In this document: positions 41,116-52,790 of the stretch, in pieces | How the letters are laid out: each line of letters starts with the position of its first letter | How positions within the stretch are numbered: the first letter of the stretch is position 1 | Assembly (NCBI GenBank): GCA_034509425.1 | Contig: JAVTVJ010000023.1 | Location: forward strand, 186,001 to 250,000 | Direction: 5' to 3' | Length of the DNA: 64,000 nt | DNA from: Eopsaltria australis | Lineage: Eukaryota > Chordata > Aves > Passeriformes > Petroicidae | Made by a program: the position numbers and the translations under genes | Notes under the pieces: model-generated | What the model was told of the DNA's origin: nothing | Databases searched by the model: none | Seen by the model: only the letters and a program-made list of their open reading frames with translations

Positions 41116-43779
41116 ACTTTGTCCATGAAGTCCTATAACAGGCAGCTGTCAGAGAGGGACCTTGTCTGCCATTTGCTCAGCCTGGGCAAGGACTGAAAGG
41201 TTGATAGGCAGGGATGGAAAGGGTGTCTAGATTATACAAGCACACCAGTCATGGACAGTCAGCTCAGCACCAGTCCTTGGCACACCAGGATTTTTCTGGG
41301 AGTGTGATCCAGAGCTTCATGGAAGCCAGCAGATGGATCAGAGGACCCATGGCAGTGTCAGGGGACAGTCACAGCATGATCCTCTGACACTGAGCATTGT
41401 TTGGGCAATGAAGGATGCCCAGGCACCTCAGGAGAATCAGTCATAGGGCAGGAGAAGCCTCTGTAGTGAACAGCAGTAAATACCTGCAGAGTAGAAAGCT
41501 GGGTCATTCATTAGCCTGCATGGTAATAATTTGCTGAAACTCATGTTTTTTGAAGGAGTGACTGAAGTGATCTGGATTTGGATGCCCATGACATTCACCC
41601 CGGGCATTCTGCTGGAGAGGTGGAGGTCTGGCTGCTCCACAGCCAGGGAAGCCACTGCCCCAAAGCCACCAGAGGGTTTGTGTCCCTGCAGCAAGGCTCT
41701 GTGGCACAGAGCTTCCTTCCTTCCCAGGCTCTGACAGCCTGTAATCATTTTATCTCTCAGGATTAATGGCACCAAGCAATAAACTCGCATCCTAATTATT
41801 GTAATTATTTCTTTCTTTGTATGTCAGCCTTGGTAACAATGTTTTTATAGTTGATGGGATGGAAAGGAGGGGAGAAATGAAATATTGTCACAGTAATGGA
41901 GAAAGAGCAATGAGCATACTCCTTTCTACTCACTTTTCTCAAGATTTTAGAACCCACTTGAGTTTTCTATTCCCTAAGGTCCCAGAAATTAGCAGTGATT
42001 GTCCTAATATTATAAAGTAGCAGCAATTTAGGATTAAATTCCTAATTATCTTAAGCACCTACCTGCCACTTTAGCCCCAGAGATGCCTGAATGTCTCCAA
42101 AGTTCCCTGCACATATGAGGACCCACTGTGTGCTCAGAAGTGCCTATTTCTTCATGGCAGGAGCAGCTCTCTGCTTTGCTTAACCTCAGGCATGACTCAC
42201 AAGCTAAGCATTATGCCAGTCTTATCTACGGAAATTGCATACGGAGGGAGCAGAAGTTGCTCTAATCACCATTTAAAATTCATACAGCCTTCCAGAGGGT
42301 GGAATTCAGCATCCATTTCTTCCCCACTGCATTAGCGCCATGATAGGAAGATACAGGATTGAGCTGCTTGTCCCAGGCACTGGGCAGGAATTCTTTCCAG
42401 GGCTGTAGCCCAGGTTGCAGAGAACAAGAGCAGCACTTGCCCACTCACTGTAACCTCAAATCCAGGGCATGGACGGGGGAGGAGCCCAGACCCAGATCAT
42501 TTTGGGAAGGTTTCCTTGGCTGCTCAGCTGCTCTGTGGTGGCTCCTACTAAATATGGCACAGAAAAGATTTCACTAGAAGGAATGTGGGTGGCTAGGATG
42601 CGACACAAGAATTTGTAAAGCACCCACGTCCCTGTTTAGAGACCTAACGTGAGATGCCCGAGGGAATTCCGGCACTTAAGGCCAGATTTCAGCTGTGCAG
42701 CACAGTGCCAGCAAGGAAGGGCTGGTGGCTGCTTGGCTCCTGTTCCCATGGTCACCCTGTAGAGTCTTCCCTCTGGTCATTCCTTTCTTCCCATCCAGAT
42801 CAAAAGCTCCATGCAGAGGAATTTCATCAGTTAATGAGTGGTAGACCAGCCCCCTATGTCAGTGGTGACTGAGGACTGAGCTCCTCTCTGTATTGGTGTG
42901 ACACCAGCATGTCCACTCCAGTAAATTCAAACTAAGGCCATTCATGGGCAGCAGACCTTGATCATCAGCACTGATGGAACCAGCCCCAGGCTCCATGCTC
43001 CACACTAATATTTGTTTCAACTGCCCATTATTGCTAGTTCTTCAGATAGATCTTTTCTGGGGTTCTTTTGGAGTTTGTTTCATTATTCCCAGTTAACCCA
43101 ACAAAACTGATAACCCATTTAATTTTTATTTCTTTTTTTACATCATGCATTGTGTAGGAGTACAGCTTTAATCAGTAATCAGCGTTTCATTAGAGAACCA
43201 AGGCAGCAGAGCTGCTTTGTACCACAGTCCATCTCTGACATTAGACCTTCTTCCACATCCCAAACCATATCCCAAACAAATAAACTTCCATCTTCTTCAG
43301 CTTCACAATCAAGAAGGAAAAAAAAGGTGAAACAAAACTAGCAACCACTACCCCAAGGGCTTCGTCTCTAAACTCTCATTCTGCTCCTTTCAGCAGCCCC
43401 TCCACCACATCAGGAGCCTAGGGTGGGACAATCCTTCCACCTCCTCAAGCCAGATTTTGTAAGCCTGCCTAAATAGTAAGTTGTTCCTGTCTAAAGATGG
43501 GCTTTCCACCCCTCAGCAAATATCCTAAGTCCAAAACTGTGGTTTAATTTGCGCATTTGTCTGATTTACTGGGTCACCTGGTCCTGCCACCTCTGCCTCC
43601 TCCTGGGCACAGGGACTGAGCCTTGACAGGAGCTCCTGCTGGACAGTGCCTCTCTGCCACCAGCTCTGGCTCCCTCAGAGGTGGGCTCCTTCTCTTTCAA
43701 AGCCATCTTTCAGGATGTCACTTGCTTTACTCAAGTCCTTATTCTTCCCCATTTCTCCCTGACGTTTGAAAAATAATTA

Positions 43780-43960
43780 CCCGTGGTTCAGTAAGTTCAT
43801 TAGCAAACTCCCTCAGGACCCTGGGCTATGCATCATCCAGCCCTGCTGATTTGTGGATAGGCTCTAATCAAGTGTTTCAAGTCTCTCTCTCCTTCCTCCT
43901 CCTTTCAGATTAACAGTTATTTTGACAAGATTCTCATTATTTCCTATTTCCTGGCGGTAC
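43780..43960 (-). mobile_element. Possible degraded LINE segment
   Basis: The phrases 'agcaaactccctcaggaccc' and 'catccagccctgctgatttg' followed by a pyrimidine-rich run resemble antisense internal sequence of old CR1-like elements in reptiles. The resemblance is partial and from memory, so this is a low-confidence call with unknown limits. Confidence 0.25.
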
Positions 43961-45479
43961 CCAGGGACTAGGCTTATTTGAGTCCTCACTGTTGTCATTG
44001 TGAGTTTATTTTTAACCTCAGGCTCTGTTTCTCCACAAGGACATCAGAGTCTTGTGTTCTTCAGAAACACGTGGCATTGTCGGTGCCATTTTAGTCTCAG
44101 TTCATCCTGTGTCTTCCAGCACTCTGTGGCTTTTCCCTTTATCACTTTTTATCTTTCCTCTTTCTACTGCTTCAAAATTAGCCAGGCAAAATTACTTTGC
44201 TTTTACCAAGCCTAGAGGATCACTGCACTTCTCCATCTTGTTAGATCTAGGCCACCTTCTTGGTTGCAATTAATTGCTAATCTTTCCATCACTCTTGTTC
44301 TCCCTCCTGTCCTTCGGCAGGTACAAACTGTCCAAGTCTCTACTTTCCTTCCCAACACAATCATTCATCAGCTGCTCTCCAAATGGACCCAACCACCAGA
44401 AAAGCCATTGCCAACCCCATCCAGATTAACAACACCTTTAAGTCAACTTGGAAGGCAAATTTGGGCTTCCTGGCAGATGGAAAGCAGACAACCCCTATTT
44501 TGGGTTTCCCCCCCATGCAGTGGGAAGGTGGCATGGAGCACACGCATTGGCTTTTCCCACACAGATGCCTCTGCCATGCTCTGCCATTTCCAAATGCACA
44601 CATGGGAACCCAGCCCCATCTTCATCAGCCCAAAGCAGTGTCCTGCCATGGGCACCATTGCTGGAGAGGCCAAGGCATAAAGTGGAAGGAAGAGGAAGAG
44701 ATGAGACCAAGAGGAAATTTTTCTTTCAAATACCTTTCACACCTGTGCACCTTCCCTCTTACCAGGAGCCTGTGGACTGTGGGATTAGCCCAGCCCCATT
44801 ATTCTCAATTCACACAAGGTACCTCAAGTCCAACACTTTCACTTTAGGAAAGCAGTAAGGTTTTTTTGTCTTCTTCAGATGGCAGCAAAGAGCTGCCCTG
44901 TGATTCCCTCCGCTGCACAGCCCTGACCATCAGATCTATGTGCCCCAGATCCACTTTCCCATGGACAACTCCATGCACAAGGACAAAGTCAGTGAGACCT
45001 CCAGGCCCCCATGCCAGGGCACAGCCACTGAAGGGGCTGAAGCAACAGAACATACCTTGAAGATTTTTCGCCTCCCCCTCCCGCCCCCCATTTTGTATCA
45101 TTCATAAACAATTAAAGGAGTACCTTGCAGCAAGAGCTCATTCCAGCTGAGGGGGTGGGAACCCCAAATTGTTTGGATTGGTTTTGCATGTTCAAAGTAT
45201 TACAGGGACACACCATCCTGCTGCTTTTGCTGCAGATCCCATGTGTGGGCTGGAGAAACATCTTACTTGCACTTTTATCTGTTGTTTACATTAGAGACAA
45301 ACAGTTACCTGTTTCTAAGGAACACAAAACACCTGTTTGTTTGGCAGAAACACAAAAAGGATTAATTCTGGGGAGAGAAAGGGAGAGGGAAGAGAAATAC
45401 CCACACAGCTTTGTACAGATAAGAACAAAAGGTGTATTCATTGTTTACCCATTGTTATAAAAGATTGGGTTTGTTTTAA

Positions 45480-45731
<252 letters not shown>

Positions 45732-46433
45732 CGGTCCCGGGAGTTGGATGGAGAACTGTTGGTACCTGTTGACAGCAGGCAAGAGGAGTACTATTACTTA
45801 AGGAACAAAAGCAGCAAAGCCAGCCAGTGAACATATTGCTCTAAAGTCTTGAATAGTGTCTACATTGAATGTAGAAAAATCATCCTCACCTTTTGGTGAA
45901 CAAGGAGCAGAGAGCTCCGTGCTATGTAAGATATTGTAACTTAATAATGCAAGGGTGTCACTAGATGTTATAGTGGCACTTGTTCTGGACATCGGCTTTT
46001 GGTCAACCCAGGTGCAATAGAATTTCTCATATTTTTTAAGCTGGGGAAGAGAGGAAAAAAATCTGCATTTTACTTTAGAGCTCAAGCTTGATTCTTGAAA
46101 TAACCATGCAGATTAGTTTTACTATTACACTTTAGGCATCAATCTATTTGAAAGGTCAAAGTGTCCTTACCACTTTGATTCCTACATTTGTTTTTAATAC
46201 ATGCTTTTCAATACCAATGACTGAGAGAAATCTTGTGTGACAGATGGCTAATGTTGATGTCAGTCTTCCATCAGATCAAACAAATCTTTCAGTTCTCTAG
46301 AGAAGAGCCCAAAAGTGGGGTGAGGTGGGGACTGAGGAGAAGAAGAATAGCCATTGGTAATAAATTCCATGTAAAATGATAAAAACAAAAGGTCTGTTGG
46401 GCTGGATGAGTTTCTGCTCCCGGTGATTCTGGT

Positions 46434-46457
46434 GTGGGCACGTGTGGCTGTGCCCAC
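46434..46457 (+). other. GC-rich hairpin in the KLHL29 3'UTR
   Basis: The arms GTGGGCAC (46434-46441) and GTGCCCAC (46450-46457) are perfectly complementary, with an 8-nt loop. The stem is followed directly by a G-rich run (46460-46472). It could structure the transcript locally; no known element is recognised. Confidence 0.5.
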
Positions 46458-47667
46458 CGTGGGGGGTGGGGGTTTCTAAACCTTTTCCTCCGGGTTTCTG
46501 CTGATGCACTTGGCAGTGCTTGATTCCTGCAGTGCAAATAGGAAATGATTTGGATTCCAGAGGCATTCTCCTGATAAACCCACTCTTCACTTCTGGCTGG
46601 AATCACAGCAAAACGCACAGCATAGTGTGGGTTTGCCACGTGTTCCTCAAACACAGAAGATGCCTCCTGTGGCTACGCACTCGGTTTTGGCTCTCAACCA
46701 AAATTCCTTACATCGGGATACACGCCACTATCTTTTATGTAAAGTCTGAGAAGTTTTTTATTTTACTTTATTTCTCAAGTTCCTTCCCTAGGTGTGGAAG
46801 CCTTATACTTCTTATTTACAGATTTTAAACACATGAGTTTAAAGCCCATGGTAGAAAAATGCATAGACTTAAGCCCAGTGTAAGAGACTTCAAATTATTA
46901 CTATGTAGAGTTGTAAGTATATGCACAGCACAGGGGTTATATTTTTATATATATTAAAATATTGTCTATCCAGAGAGCATTGTGATGTGGAAATTCTTTA
47001 TAAATTTATACATAAAAGGAACAAATGGGAGATGGACCGGGTAACATAGAGGGGGCAGGGGAAAGAATCTTAAAATTCACCAGTAGGAAGTAACCCCAAG
47101 CTAAGGATTGTCTGATTTCCTTCCAAGTAGAGGGAAAAAAGTTGCCATACTTGCCTTTGCAGACTCAAATCCCAAATGCCATACCAGTAATTCAAGAAGG
47201 AGGGTCTTGTACAGGGTGTGGGTGAGATCTTGCATTCAATATCTAGTTGAATTTCATACCAAATACAGTAGCCTTTTTATATGGAGGGAGGTCTGCCTAC
47301 AGCTTTGGGGAAATCAATGCAGATGGTTAGCTAATCATCTTATTTTATTAATAATCATTTATAAAATAAAATTTAAAAAAAAAAAGACATTTGTATCTTG
47401 CAGTATTTAAAGAAAATGTGCTCGAGTCAGCTGAGTCAAGCTATAGGGTGACTCAAGCCTCTCATTTTGACAGTGAGGTTCCAGCCTTTGTTATGCAGTT
47501 GTTTTATTTATTCTTTAAAGAAAAGAAAAATAATAAGCACAACAAAATTATATACTAGTATGTCATTTAAAGTATTTATGTCAAACAGGGTGCAAGTGTG
47601 AACCTAAAGATTGGAGCACAAGTTTTTAACTGCCTGGGGCAGGACTAATTTTAGTGTTGGTGTGTGT

Positions 47668-47674
47668 CTACCTC
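47668..47674 (+). promoter_or_regulatory. let-7 seed match (7mer) in predicted 3'UTR
   Basis: CTACCTC is complementary to nucleotides 2-8 of let-7 family microRNAs. The next base is C, so it is a 7mer-m8 and not an 8mer. It overlaps the small inverted repeat ACCTCC-AAA-GGAGGT (47670-47684), which could hide it. Single seed matches arise often by chance. Confidence 0.3.
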
Positions 47675-47854
47675 CAAAGGAGGTGCTACCTGTCAACAAG
47701 ACTGAAACACATTCGACATTTCCAATTTAGCTTATTTCTTCATTTCTCACACTGGAACAAAACTGGCTATTTCTGTGAATAATATTAAAAACAGGGTTAT
47801 CTGTAATGGTATTGTATATAGTTTATGTTTACTGTTAAGTTCTTGTTATATTAT

Positions 47855-47860
47855 AATAAA
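47855..47860 (+). terminator. KLHL29: Polyadenylation signal, KLHL29
   Basis: AATAAA in a TA-rich context about 2.1 kb after the stop codon, with T-rich sequence 30-50 bp downstream. It is the best-placed candidate for the main 3' end (about 47880). Confidence 0.6.
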
Positions 47861-48302
47861 TATATTTATAGATCTAGATTCAGCATCCAGATTGGATTAA
47901 TTTTGTCATGATTGATCAAGAAAAAACACTGCACAACTGCGGACTTCATGTTTCAACCAAGCCAGGGATGAAAATGTATTCATTCCATCCAACTCGTTTC
48001 TCTTGCAAATCCAAAACTTTATTGCTAATACTTGAACACTCAGAAGCTTCCAAAGTACTTTCATTCTCATTTCAGATTTTAGTCAGCAAGACTGTGTCTT
48101 GTTCATCTGTTTTCCCAAATGTACTATTAAGTAAAGAACAGAAGGGCTCAAGATAGTTTAGGAAACAATCTTGAAAAAAAACCCTCTGATAAACAGCTTT
48201 TTTACCTTATTTTTTTTAAATTAAAGTAAGAATTTGTGCTGCCCTGCTGCTGTGATGTCTAGAAGATGAAAGCTTCATTTGCCCTATGGTCAAAATTCCT
48301 TC

Positions 48303-48338
48303 GTATCCAGTGTGAGAGCTCTCTACCTCACTGGATAC
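48303..48338. other. Hairpin containing a let-7 8mer seed match
   Basis: The arms GTATCCAGTG (48303-48312) and CACTGGATAC (48329-48338) are perfectly complementary over 10 bp. The interior can add GAGAG/CTCTC pairing. CTACCTCA at 48323-48330 is a full let-7 8mer site, overlapping the right arm. On the - strand the same bases read TGAGGTAG, like the let-7 5' end, but the stem (36 nt in total) is too short for a microRNA precursor. It lies 440 bp past the main predicted KLHL29 poly(A) signal. Confidence 0.4.
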
Positions 48339-51054
48339 ATCGTTCAGAGAGCAATTCCATGTAACCGTTCATGGCTTCTTTGATGTTTCATTAGGGTGTC
48401 ATCTGGTAGTTGTAAAACTGGATCTGGAACAAAGATGAGCCAAATATAACTAGTCTCAAATACCACCACAGTGGAACATTTCAGCCGGATCTGAGGAGGT
48501 AATTTCTGTTCTGCACATTAACAGGAAGAGCCTAACATTTATTGAAATTGTCTCTGGTTCTTACAGAGTATTTAAAAGTGTGAACTGCAGTTTTTAAACA
48601 TTTTAGTTTAGGCTTAGTGGCTGAGGTTGAACAGCCAGTGAAGATTACTAAAAGCCTCACAATTCAATATTACAAAACCATGCTGCAATAATCCAGACCA
48701 AGTGGGGTGAGTTGCCAACCTTTCATCAAGGCTCTGCACGGATCTCTTACTCAGCACTAGTCAATAATACTTGGTAGGATGAACAAGACACAGACTATTT
48801 ACTTTACTTGTATGTGGAAATTATTTTAGTTCCCCTCTGGGAAGCTGGCTGAGTGCTTTTGCCAAATGAATCATGTGCACATATCTGCTCAGAGATTTTT
48901 CTTCTTAAAAGCTTTAAGAAATTCAGGGGGACAGGCTGGCTCAGCAGCCCAATAATGATAAAAACTCTCTTGTTCACTGGTGTGACTCTCCCCTGGCTCA
49001 CCTGGGAAGGAGAGTGATCTCCAAATGGAGCTGTTCACTGTGTTCAGGTAATCACCTACCCCTGACAATTTACACAAGCCATCCCCCTTTCTCCCGTTGT
49101 TTCATCTAGTGGCAAACACACTGTACTAATAAAACCTCAGCAACCCCATCTTTTAATTAACTGCAGGTAGGTGTTAAGGCTGAGCTTAGCACAGTGTAAC
49201 TGCAGCAGCTAATTAAGAGCGCTGGGTACACTCCACCTTGCCCTTGGAGGGGTCCAGACAAACCGAGCACCAGCACGAGCGCCCGCGCTCTGCAGCTGCA
49301 GGGATTAGCCAGGAGCAGCTGCTCCCACCTGGCTCCACCAGCACAAATTTGTTTAACCAGCAGAGATGGAACAGGCACCAGTGGCTTCAGGTACTGGACC
49401 ACATTCCCAGCTTCTCGTGAAGAGTTTCTCTGAAAAAAAGAGAACCGGTCCCAAAGCTTTTCTTTGCTGTTTCCAATGCAACAGCATGGTCTCAGAACCA
49501 CGCTGCCTCCCTATCCCCACTGAAAAAAGGTGATGCAGTGTAATGTAGTATCAGATAAAACTACACACAGCATATGCAGCCAGGACTTGGTAGGCTGCAG
49601 CCTGTGCCAGGTCTGTAAGAAGACACTGACTCTGTATCTACTTGGACATTTTTAACTTGTCATGCTAATACAAGCCTTTTAAATTGGATGAGACCCTTAA
49701 GCTCACCCCTTAATACCTTCTTTCCCATTTTAAGTCAGCTCAAAGGCAGGAGCTGAAGCATGCCTTCAGCTGAAGCAGAGATGCCAGCATGTACAGGAAG
49801 GCAACATCAAGTTCCCGTCATCGGCGAGTGTTCTGGGTTGATAACTTCAGACTGCAGAAACAGCCAGAAAGAAAATGGTCTGGGGGGAAGCAGATGGATG
49901 CATCTCGGGCACGGTGTTCCCATCACTCATTACATTAAGCTGGACAGCAATACCAGAACAGGAACACCGTTTTTCCTCCGAAAAGCCAAGCTGTTTGAGG
50001 CATGATTAAACACTCACTGAGGTTAGAATTCATGAGAGCAAGAGCTGCCATCACGGGCTCCTCAACCGAGCTGTGGAAACCTGGAAACAAAAACCAGAGT
50101 GGCAGACTACTGTGAAAAACAATTCTCCCTTTGCTGGCCACCAGTGTTTTTTCTTTTGATAACACACGCTACTTTCAGGAAGTCCTGTTTAGCTAGCAGA
50201 TTTCTTACAGAGTAATAAATTCCAATTTTATTTAAACAATTTCTACTTCAGTCGGCAGCAGCTTTACACGCAGAATTAAGTGTTTTGGCTCAGTTGCTAC
50301 CTGGGAGAAGGAAGCTCCAATGCTGCCATCAAGCCATATCTGCCTCTGAATTTTTCATTAGTGGTGGGGTCTGTACAATGAAGGTTTGAAAGGCTTCCTG
50401 GTTTTAATTTCATAACCTGATGGTTTTGAGCAGCGTTCTTTCTTCCTCTGGAGTTCATACATACCCCAGGTCTTACACAGCAAGATTCATACTGGCAAAA
50501 TACATTCAATATCAAACCTTTGCTTTTGTCCAGCATCAGTGAGTTTTTCCTACATTTTTGAAGCTAAAGAGCAGACACCTACCTAAGGTCACCTGTAACA
50601 CTTCGACAGAAGCATCAGCTTCTCACCTCACTAAAAACAATACATTTCAATAAAAATAAGTCTTATAGGTAGAAATGAGCCAATTCCTCTCCACATCTTG
50701 GGAACTGAAGCAGTCTCTAATTTCTAATGTAATGTCCTTGTGCTGGTGGACAGCACCCAAATAAGGATCAGCAAATTGAACAGAGAAGGGGACACACCAA
50801 ACACTCTAAAGAGTATCCTGAGCCTTGTGCTCTACCAGAATCACTGTCCTCCTACCACAGAAACAATAATCAGCTCTCACAAAGCAAACCTAAACTGCCA
50901 AGCCCACTGGAATTTTGGTAGCTGTTTCCATTAAAAGAGACTATCTTTTAGTAAGTTACATGTTTTTGTGTCCAGTGAATGCAGTGCTCCATTACTTGTT
51001 ACATCAAGTTCAACTTTACCTGTTTCAATTCAGGCCCAGCTTTTCTGCAAGTTC

Positions 51055-51475
51055 CCTGTTTGTGTACTGGGACATTTCAGGCTGAGAAAGCTGAGGCTGT
51101 TGAGTCTGGAGAAGGTTACCCCTCACAGGACACCTCATAGCAACATTCCAGTAACTGAAGGGGGCCCACAGGGAATCCAGAGAGAGACTCTTCATCAGGA
51201 ACCACAGTGACAGGATGAGGGGAAGTGGGTACAAACTGAAGGGAGATTTAAGTTAGATATTGAGAAGAAATTCTTTACTGTGAGGGTGGTGAGACACTGG
51301 CACAGGATGCCCAGGGACACTGTGGATGTCCCAAGTCTGGCAGCATTCAAAGCCAGGTTGGATAAGGCCTTGAGCAACATGGTCTAGAGGGAGGTGTTCC
51401 TGCCCATGAGGGGATTGGGACTAGATTATCTTTAAGGTCCCTTCCAATCCCTAATATTCTCTGATTCTATAATAA
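51055..51475 (+). mobile_element. CR1 LINE 3' end, sense to KLHL29
   Basis: In the + direction it reads 'ttgagtctggagaaggttac', 'agttagatattgagaagaaa', 'ttctttactgtgagggtggt', 'gattgggactagattatctt', 'taaggtcccttccaatccct', then 'attctctgattctataata', an almost complete CR1 3' terminus with two terminal octamer-like units. The protein-coding part is frameshifted. It is one of the better-preserved copies in the window. Confidence 0.93.
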
Positions 51476-51779
51476 AAAAGCCACACACAGCCTTTCTGGG
51501 GAAAATTAGGAGTGGAAATGTGGCAGCTTGGGAATGGTTCATATTTCTGTTTACTGTCTGCCAAGAGTATCCCCTATAGAGATCAATACATCCAGACTGC
51601 TCACTACCTGGAGAGAATACTGGACTTTCCCAACTGGATAAGGGGTTTTGAATTCCAGAGGTAACCAAACACTCAACCATCTCCAGAAAGTCCAGAAGTC
51701 TCTGCCCTGCCTACATTCATTTTTAATAACCTGAGGGTATTTCAGAGAGTGCCGATAATGTGACAGTTATCAAAGGGCA

Positions 51780-52790
51780 AGTGAAATGACTGGGTAATTA
51801 CAGGGCATTCACCTGACATCAAGCCCAAGTAAAAATGGAAAGATTATATCTAACTAAAGTGATCATGAATCAAAGGGATAAGAAGAAATACAATGATTTT
51901 CTAGAAAATTGGCTGTATCACGCAAAGCTGATCTCATTCTCTGACAGGATTACACATTTGATTGATAAGGTAATAGATTTTCAACAGCATGTGACAAAAT
52001 ACTTCAACTTCCTCATGGTACAGTATTCAGACAGCAAATATTAAACGGGCTAAGAAAAGGCAGATTAATTGAGGAATATCTAATCTGCTTGAGTAATTCT
52101 CAATCTGGTACTATCAGAGACTTTCTAATGGGGGAATCCTCTTCTCCCAAAGTTCTTGAAGGAAAATGTTGGCATAAATCACTACTCACAGACCTGTGGA
52201 AAAGGAGATTAGCTGCAGGGAAGATAATGAGGCCTGAACAAGACATACACAAGGTGCTAGCTCCTCTGGCTGGCTGGGACCCATAAAACTTCTTTTCATA
52301 AAGTTAAGCAGGACCTCAAAGAGGTGGGAATGGGGAACACTGACATTCAGGATGGAGAACAGCATCATGAAAAGCTGCAAGTCTGAGAAGAGTCAAACAA
52401 CAAGAGTTCCCAGCCCAATTTCATGGTATGAAAGGCCTCAATTGATCTTTGGATGTGCAAAAAGGGGGACAGGGAATAGGAATCAGTGATTTTTGCCTCT
52501 GTAAATGGCACTGGTGGGACCTAAGCTGGAATATCACATCAATTTCCTCTGTGAACAAATGTTTTAGAAGATGTTGAAAAATTGACCTAGTGTAGAATAG
52601 AGCTACAAAATTGACTTAAAGGCTGGAGAAAATGCAGTGAGAGCCATAAAAGGCTTCTTCTTAGCAAATAGAAGATGGAGAGGCTACTTGATCACAGTGC
52701 ATTAGTGCCTTCATGGGGGGGAAAAACAGGTATGAGTTAGTCTAAAACACAGACAACAAGAAGCAGAGCCTGGAAGTTGAAGCTGGACCA
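51780..52790 (+). mobile_element. Old, diverged CR1-type LINE remnant
   Basis: The phrases 'acctgacatcaagcccaagt', 'agattatatctaactaaagt', 'ttgattgataaggtaataga' and 'agctacaaaattgacttaaa' recall the reverse-transcriptase-to-3' portion of old amniote CR1 elements. No frame survives. The 3' terminus is not found and the limits are approximate. Confidence 0.45.

Larger units (their letters stand above)
45732..47880 (+). other. KLHL29: KLHL29 3'UTR (predicted)
   Basis: AT-rich, frame-free sequence follows the stop codon and runs to a polyadenylation signal at 47855-47860. It includes a GC hairpin at 46434-46457, G-rich sequence at 46460-46472 and a let-7-type seed match at 47668-47674. Earlier AATAAA-like hexamers occur (for example near 46364 and 47365), so shorter forms are possible. 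A longer form reaching past 48.3 kb cannot be excluded. The exact cleavage site is inferred. Confidence 0.7.

Noticed and set aside
44383..44847. Overlapping open frames of 136-154 codons on the + strand
   Set aside because: Several frames are open at once on both strands, no domain is recognised and the interval lies in the last KLHL29 intron without splice support.
48303..48338. A let-7-like microRNA gene on the - strand (TGAGGTAG)
   Set aside because: The stem-loop is only 36 nt; let-7 precursors are about 70-80 nt and the bases after TGAGGTAG do not match let-7.
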